This document shows, one piece after another, positions 5,794 through 10,356 of a stretch of 10,356 nt of DNA. The position numbers and the translations under genes are program-made. The notes under the pieces are model-generated. The model did no database searches. It was not told the DNA's origin and worked only from the letters and a program-made list of their open reading frames with translations. The stretch is from Promethearchaeota archaeon (GTDB lineage: Archaea > Asgardarchaeota > Lokiarchaeia > Sigynarchaeales > MK-D1): the NCBI GenBank assembly GCA_016839865.1, contig JAEOTN010000440.1, positions 1 to 10,356 of the forward strand, given 5' to 3'. Position 1 is the first letter of the stretch, and every line of letters starts with the position of its first letter.

Positions 5794-8123
5794 TACTTTG
5801 ATCGTATTTGAAACCAGTTATTAGATAAACTAGTTTTGTAAAAACTCTCCCAGAATTTGAAATCCATACTATATATTAGAGGTTTATCATACTCCTTTTG
5901 TTCTCGATTAATTAACTTCAAACAAACGGGGCGTGCTATTAATTTTGAGAAATATTTCAATTCAAATTCATAAACAAAATTGAAAAAATCTAGTTTTGAG
6001 TGAAGTTTCTCATTTTCGATTTCTTTTCTTTGAATTTCATATTTCGGTGATAAATATTGAATCGCTGGAACGGATTCCATTGTGTATGATAATTGAGTTA
6101 CAATTTTCAACATTTTTTGTTTAACATAAGCAGGAAATTCCTCTATAATTCCCAAACTATATTCATATTGTTCAAAAACTAGTAGCATGATTTCCTTTTC
6201 CATAGGATCTTCGATTTTTGCAATATAACTATCTAAAATATTCATAAATTGGTCTGGTTCTACATTTTCTTGAATCGATTTATGGAGATATTCCATCAAA
6301 TTACTCACATGAGTGAATTTAGACCATGATTCAGAATTAGGTATTGTGCGCAAAGACTCTTGATACTGAGCGATCAATTCCAATAAATAATGTTTCCACT
6401 CAATATCCAATCCACCAATTCTTTTGCGTAAGAATTGAAAGAATTTGTAGGATATATCTGAAGATGATACCCCTTTTTCCTCATCAATTTCTTTAATGAA
6501 CCTATTAAGCGTGTTGAATCGCAAGATATAACTTAAAAGGAACTCCAATTGACTACTAGCTTTTTTTAGGTTAGATAAGTGATGGCTTACTTTATCTTGA
6601 TGTTTTTCTAACATAACTTCGGAAAATGTTATTAAATCTTCGGGAAGTATGGGGATTTCATCAATATAGTTATCAACCGCAATTTGTACAATTTTCCTGA
6701 ATTCCTCATTTAGTAATTGTCGGTCATATCGAACATAAAACGGATTATTGATGATTCTTTCGTGAAGATTTATAATAAGATGTTCAGCAAATTTATTGAT
6801 ATAACGTTCACCAAGAGATTTTGCAGGTGTCTGTTCTAAATCAAATTCTCCAAATAAATTATCAATAAATCTGTAAAACAGTTTCATAAGATGATTATAG
6901 GATAAAAATCGTTCTACATTAGGTTCTAATAAAGCAAAAGACGCCTCCATCATCTGATTGAAGTAATTAACACAAGGTACTATTTCTATCAATCGGACCC
7001 GATTTGTATCTTTAAATTTACATTCGTAAATTAGAGTATTTTGTGTTTTTATGATCTCTGCGATGCACTTCTTTTTAATTGGGTCCACGTTGTTGAAAAT
7101 ATCTTTTATTTTTTGAATTATATTCTCCAAATTGGAATTATATCCAGATCTCAAGAACTTATTCATAAATTGGTGAAATTCGATAAAAATATCTTTAATC
7201 TCACGTAGATGGCGTTTAATTTCAATTAGTATCTCTTCACTAGAATTCAAATGAGTGATTTTTGCTAACCGAGACTTCAATTCCTCAACAATTGTTTTTA
7301 TTATTCCAACTTGGACCTCGTTAATACTCCCTGTATTAGCGATAGTTAGTAATTTTGCCCCCAAATCAATTGTTTTTTGGGCAATATAATACCCACTTGG
7401 ACCAGAAATCTGCCATTTTAAATGGGTCAGTTTGTCTTCCTCGGGCATGGTAAATTGGAGTGAACGAAAAGTTGGAGATTCCGTATTGATTATCCGATCC
7501 ATGTGATTCCACATCGTTTTATATTTCGATTGTATCTCACCAAACGGTTCCAGATTCATCTCATCGTCTACGGATGTTGTACGTATCCCAACAAGTTTCT
7601 TATTCCATGTATGCTCTAATAATTCTCCCTGAACTTTACGAGCAAAACGTTTAGCAAATTTCGTAAGTACTGCTATTTTTTCATGTTGATTTAATTCAGG
7701 ACGTTCCGTCATTTCTAGAATTTCAAAAAAGAGTTTGGATATTTTCTCAATCGAATCTTGGGATTTGTCCATGTCTAGGAGACTTGTGGTGTAAGTTAAC
7801 GCCAAAATTATCGTATTTGTTTCTTTATATTCTCTAGGGATCAAAATCATGGATTCTGGCAGCAGTTTTAACGCATCTCGTTTCGGTAGGAAATTTTTTA
7901 ATTCGAATTCAATAGAGTAGATTTCAGTTCCAGAATAATCTCGAAGCATCGCATTAAAAGCAGTAAGATATTCAAGAACTTTTAAGACCAATTCATGAGT
8001 TTTTTCTTTTGTTAATTTTCCTACCCCAATAATCTCGCCAACATCTAAATTCTCTTTTCCGGTGTAACCTAGAATCAGCGTTAGTTGTTTTTGAATTTCT
8101 TCAATAGTTGTTAACGTACTCAT
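5790..8123 (-). CDS. Large all-helical cytosolic protein of unknown function
   Basis: The product has 777 residues. The start is ATG 8123-8121, preceded by a purine-rich AAAGGGGAAAAAG that can serve as ribosome site. The sequence is charged, rich in Ile, Leu, Glu and Lys, and dominated by helix-forming stretches, for example about 40-60, 125-170, 270-345, 440-480, 500-545 and 640-685. No membrane segment, signal peptide, nucleotide-binding loop, cysteine metal site or other recognisable motif is seen. A less charged part around 215-265 (SPTFRSLQF, then SGPSGYYIAQ) may be a small globular insert. The C-terminus ends in an aromatic patch (FKFWESFY, NNWFQ). It ends 12 nt before the start of a second large helical protein on the same strand and in the same frame, which suggests an operon and possibly a complex. 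It stands divergently to the kinase-ArcTGT pair. Scaffold or tether-like roles fit the shape, but nothing in the sequence proves one. Confidence 0.85.
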   Translation of the reverse strand: MSTLTTIEEIQKQLTLILGYTGKENLDVGEIIGVGKLTKEKTHELVLKVLEYLTAFNAMLRDYSGTEIYSIEFELKNFLPKRDALKLLPESMILIPREYKETNTIILALTYTTSLLDMDKSQDSIEKISKLFFEILEMTERPELNQHEKIAVLTKFAKRFARKVQGELLEHTWNKKLVGIRTTSVDDEMNLEPFGEIQSKYKTMWNHMDRIINTESPTFRSLQFTMPEEDKLTHLKWQISGPSGYYIAQKTIDLGAKLLTIANTGSINEVQVGIIKTIVEELKSRLAKITHLNSSEEILIEIKRHLREIKDIFIEFHQFMNKFLRSGYNSNLENIIQKIKDIFNNVDPIKKKCIAEIIKTQNTLIYECKFKDTNRVRLIEIVPCVNYFNQMMEASFALLEPNVERFLSYNHLMKLFYRFIDNLFGEFDLEQTPAKSLGERYINKFAEHLIINLHERIINNPFYVRYDRQLLNEEFRKIVQIAVDNYIDEIPILPEDLITFSEVMLEKHQDKVSHHLSNLKKASSQLEFLLSYILRFNTLNRFIKEIDEEKGVSSSDISYKFFQFLRKRIGGLDIEWKHYLLELIAQYQESLRTIPNSESWSKFTHVSNLMEYLHKSIQENVEPDQFMNILDSYIAKIEDPMEKEIMLLVFEQYEYSLGIIEEFPAYVKQKMLKIVTQLSYTMESVPAIQYLSPKYEIQRKEIENEKLHSKLDFFNFVYEFELKYFSKLIARPVCLKLINREQKEYDKPLIYSMDFKFWESFYKTSLSNNWFQIRSKY

Positions 8124-8322
8124 CTTTTTCCCCTTTATTGATCCACGAAGAAGTAGTAATCACTAGTTTAATGTATTGAAACATTGATTTTTATTTCCTA
8201 AATAAATTTAGACGATCTTAAAACCTAGATACTGTAAGAAATTCAAATTAGTCGAATCATAAAATACTAATTTCTTCGCCATAATTTCATTATCATAATA
8301 AGAGTTTTTGGAAAAGGATTAG
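8124..8322. promoter_or_regulatory. Divergent intergenic promoter region
   Basis: The 199 bp lie between two divergent genes, so both promoters should be here. For the minus-strand gene, AAATAAA (8200-8206, TTTATTT on its own strand) is a possible TATA element about 77-83 nt before the ATG. For the plus-strand kinase, ATAAAATA (8259-8266) is a candidate about 57-64 nt before the TTG. The latter sits in the spacer of a perfect 8-bp inverted repeat, AAATTAGT (8245-8252) and ACTAATTT (8266-8273). AAGGA (8314-8318) is a likely ribosome site for the kinase. No gene or RNA is seen in this stretch. Confidence 0.4.
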
Positions 8323-9072
8323 TTGAGTCATTTCATGGAACATGTTTGTCCATTTATTATTTTAGTATCTGGTACTCCAGGAACGGGGAAAAGTACACTA
8401 GCAAAACATTTGTGTGCAAGATCTGGGTGGGATACATTTACTTTGGGCGAATTTATTATTGAACATGGATATTACGTCTCGGAAAGTAAAGAGAGGAATA
8501 CAAAAACAATTGATGTGGATAAAGCAGCACAAATGGGTGCTAGAGAAATTTTGACTAAATTCATAAACTCTTCCGTTGTAATTATTGATTCTCATTATGC
8601 AGACATAGTGATGGATGGATTTCTTGATATGGGTGAAAATATGGAGAAGAATTGTGTTTCTAGTTATGTCAAAGAAACAAACATAGCTGGTATCGTATTG
8701 CGATGTCATCCAAGGAAATTACAAGAAAGATTAATGGAGCGAAATTATTCACCCAATAAAATAATGGAGAATATTCAAGCAGAGATTTTGTCCGAATCTA
8801 CACAAAATGTATTGGAAGTATTGTCTGAAGAACTAGTTTTAGAGATCAATACTAGTAATCAATCTACGTCTAATATTTCTACTGCAATTTATGAATGGTA
8901 TAAACATCATATGGATAATAAAAGTAAGAGAGCCCCGATGTTACAAAATGTGGGTGAAATTGATTGGATTAAAGAATTAAGCAAGGAAGGCACGTTAGAG
9001 AAATATTTTGTGAATGATTTTGGTGAAAAAACTCCTATAGAAATGGGAGATTTTGGAGATGATGATGTATGA
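8323..9072 (+). CDS. Fap7/AK6-family adenylate kinase (ribosome-maturation NTPase) with C-terminal extension
   Basis: A P-loop kinase whose homologues phosphorylate AMP and assist late small-subunit maturation by binding ribosomal protein uS11 (known for yeast Fap7 and its archaeal relatives). Seen here: Walker A GTPGTGKST at 17-25; the Fap7-type Asp-x-His in VIIDSHYAD (D89, H91) in place of a normal Walker B; and the family block from LRCHPRKLQERL to ERNYSPNKIMENIQAEI (about 126-155), matching the lid region with R-x-Y-S-x-x-K-x-x-E-N. Archaeal members are usually about 180 residues. This one has 249, with about 50 extra C-terminal residues ending in a very acidic DFGDDDV. The TTG at 8323 has AAGGA 4 nt before it; an in-frame ATG at 8335 would shorten it by four residues, and this choice is uncertain. 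The stop overlaps the ArcTGT start by 4 bp (ATGA), so translation is probably coupled. Confidence 0.88.
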   Translation: MSHFMEHVCPFIILVSGTPGTGKSTLAKHLCARSGWDTFTLGEFIIEHGYYVSESKERNTKTIDVDKAAQMGAREILTKFINSSVVIIDSHYADIVMDGFLDMGENMEKNCVSSYVKETNIAGIVLRCHPRKLQERLMERNYSPNKIMENIQAEILSESTQNVLEVLSEELVLEINTSNQSTSNISTAIYEWYKHHMDNKSKRAPMLQNVGEIDWIKELSKEGTLEKYFVNDFGEKTPIEMGDFGDDDV

Positions 9073-10356
9073 AGTATGAACTAAAAAAGTTTGATGCAGG
9101 AGGTAGAGCGGGATTAATCACTCATAACGGAAAATCATTAATCACTCCGAATATTTTACCTGTAGTTTCTCCTTTTGAAAATCTAATTCCACCTAAAGAA
9201 CTTTTTGATGAATTTGGAATATCTGCTTTATTTACAAATGCATATCTTCTTTATAATAAAGAAGAAAAAGCCCGAATAGCAGAAAAATCTGGAATTCATG
9301 CTTATCTAGATTTTCCTGGATTAATTGCTACAGATTCGGGAGCTTTTCAACACTATATGTATGGAAATAGTAACGATATCACTCCCATAGAAATTGAGCA
9401 ATTTCAAGAGAGAATAAAATCAGATTTCCCTGTTATTTTAGATGTTCCTGTCCAATTAACGGATTCTCAAGAACAGGCTCATGATAAAGTCATTCAAACA
9501 ATTGCGCGAGCAAAGGAAAACATTGAAAGAAGGCAAACGAATCATTGTGCGTGGTATGGACCGATTCACGGTTCACGATATCCGGATATATTAAAAGTAA
9601 GTTGCGAAAATATGAATGAGCTCGACTTCGGAGTATACGCCATTGGTGGAATCGTGAAAGCAATGAATGATTATGCTTTTGAATTATGCACTGATATTTT
9701 TCTGACGGTCAAGAAATACATACGTAAAGATAAGCCATTACATATGTTTGGATTGGGATTACCACAATTTTTTTCACTTGCAGTAGCAACTGGAGCGGAC
9801 CTGATGGATTCGGCAGCTTACATTCTTTTTGCTAAGGAAGGACGGTATTTCACATTAGAGGGTACAAAGAATGTGTTTGAACTTTCGGAATTACCATGCA
9901 CATGTCCAATATGCACGTCATACAGTATAAAAGACATTCAGAGCATGTATAAAAATGAAAATAAGCATAAGAAGGGACCAGCGACAAATAAAGGAATTGA
10001 ATTAATTGCTAGACATAACTTGTATGTGACAATGGGGGAATTGCGAACGATCCGTGGAGCTATACGTACAGGGAATCTGTGGGAGCTGGTAGAACAGAGA
10101 ATTCATTCCCATCCAAAACTAATCAAAGCTTATAGAAAAGTATCCAAGTATTCAGAAATAATTGAGGAACAAGTTCCTATCGAAAAGAGGAAGGGTTTAT
10201 TTTTAAACGGACAATTATCCTTAAGTCGACCTATATTCAGACGAATTTCTCAAAAAACTCAGCAAATGTATAAGTTGCATGAAAAATCAGTTGTGATACT
10301 CATTCCTGAGTCCCAACAAACATTATTCAATTCTACTGAAGGAAGAGATTGGATCC
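9069..10356 (+). CDS. tgtA: Archaeosine tRNA-guanine transglycosylase (ArcTGT), 3' end outside the window
   Basis: The enzyme exchanges guanine-15 in the D-loop of archaeal tRNAs for preQ0, the first tRNA-level step of archaeosine synthesis. The 429 residues in the window cover the catalytic barrel and the start of the C-terminal part. Visible signatures are TDSGAFQ (88-94, with the proton-accepting Asp 89), YAIGGIVKAM (190-199), GLGLPQFFSLAVATGADLMDSAAY (nucleophile Asp 247, region 228-251), and a zinc site of C277-x-C279-x-x-C282 with His 316 in ARHNL. The Cys-to-His spacing (33 residues between) is longer than in the enzymes I know, because of a Lys-rich insert (about 290-309). The substrate-loop motif reads GPIHGSRYPD, where relatives have a Gln before the G-S. 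Archaeal TgtA normally continues to about 580 residues with a PUA domain, so roughly 150 residues should lie beyond the edge. The ATG overlaps the kinase stop, giving a two-gene operon. Confidence 0.93.
   Translation, partial: MKYELKKFDAGGRAGLITHNGKSLITPNILPVVSPFENLIPPKELFDEFGISALFTNAYLLYNKEEKARIAEKSGIHAYLDFPGLIATDSGAFQHYMYGNSNDITPIEIEQFQERIKSDFPVILDVPVQLTDSQEQAHDKVIQTIARAKENIERRQTNHCAWYGPIHGSRYPDILKVSCENMNELDFGVYAIGGIVKAMNDYAFELCTDIFLTVKKYIRKDKPLHMFGLGLPQFFSLAVATGADLMDSAAYILFAKEGRYFTLEGTKNVFELSELPCTCPICTSYSIKDIQSMYKNENKHKKGPATNKGIELIARHNLYVTMGELRTIRGAIRTGNLWELVEQRIHSHPKLIKAYRKVSKYSEIIEEQVPIEKRKGLFLNGQLSLSRPIFRRISQKTQQMYKLHEKSVVILIPESQQTLFNSTEGRDWI

Noticed and set aside
8398..8709. 103-codon open frame on the minus strand
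   Set aside because: Antisense to the kinase gene, rich in His, Phe and Cys in no pattern, and explained by the coding constraint of the other strand.
1..10356. CRISPR array, tRNA, rRNA, insertion sequence or prophage signals
   Set aside because: No regularly spaced direct repeats, cloverleaf-like sequence, transposase or integrase motifs, or terminal inverted repeats with target duplications were seen on either strand.

Overview
The window is an AT-rich stretch of an archaeal chromosome. Two genes fix the domain. One encodes a CDP-archaeol synthase (CarS), an enzyme of ether-lipid synthesis. The other encodes an archaeosine tRNA-guanine transglycosylase (ArcTGT) with the archaeal D-S-G-x-F-Q motif and zinc-binding cysteines. 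A Fap7/AK6-type adenylate kinase fits the same picture. Two large helical proteins that I do not recognise, together with the base composition, would suit an Asgard or other uncultured archaeon. That placement is a guess; the sequence does not settle it.

Layout. Positions 4-3030 hold three plus-strand genes: a von Willebrand A (VWA) domain protein possibly cut by the window edge, an enolase-superfamily sugar-acid dehydratase or racemase-like enzyme, and carS. Gaps of about 50 and 107 bp with T-runs and AT-rich promoter-like sequence separate them, so they are probably separate transcripts. Positions 3033-8123 are a minus-strand block. In transcription order it holds a 777-residue helical protein, a second large helical protein whose frame is broken by one in-frame TAG (5777-3417), and a small protein with two predicted membrane segments (about 3338-3033) whose start codon is missing or non-standard. 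Positions 8124-8322 are a divergent promoter region. Positions 8323-10356 hold the Fap7-like kinase and ArcTGT, which overlap by 4 bp (ATGA) and form a translationally coupled pair running off the right edge.

How they relate. The kinase (small ribosomal subunit maturation in known homologues) and ArcTGT (tRNA modification) form a plausible translation-apparatus operon. CarS makes the activated lipid precursor for archaeal phospholipids. The minus-strand block is the least explained part. The 777-codon gene, a 48-codon segment with a good ribosome binding site, and the 730-codon segment all lie in one reading frame and are separated only by two TAG codons. The first TAG overlaps a Shine-Dalgarno sequence and looks like a real stop. 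The second has no convincing restart signal after it, so it is the best candidate here for a nonsense mutation, a sequence error or amber recoding. I saw no tRNA, rRNA, CRISPR array or insertion sequence.
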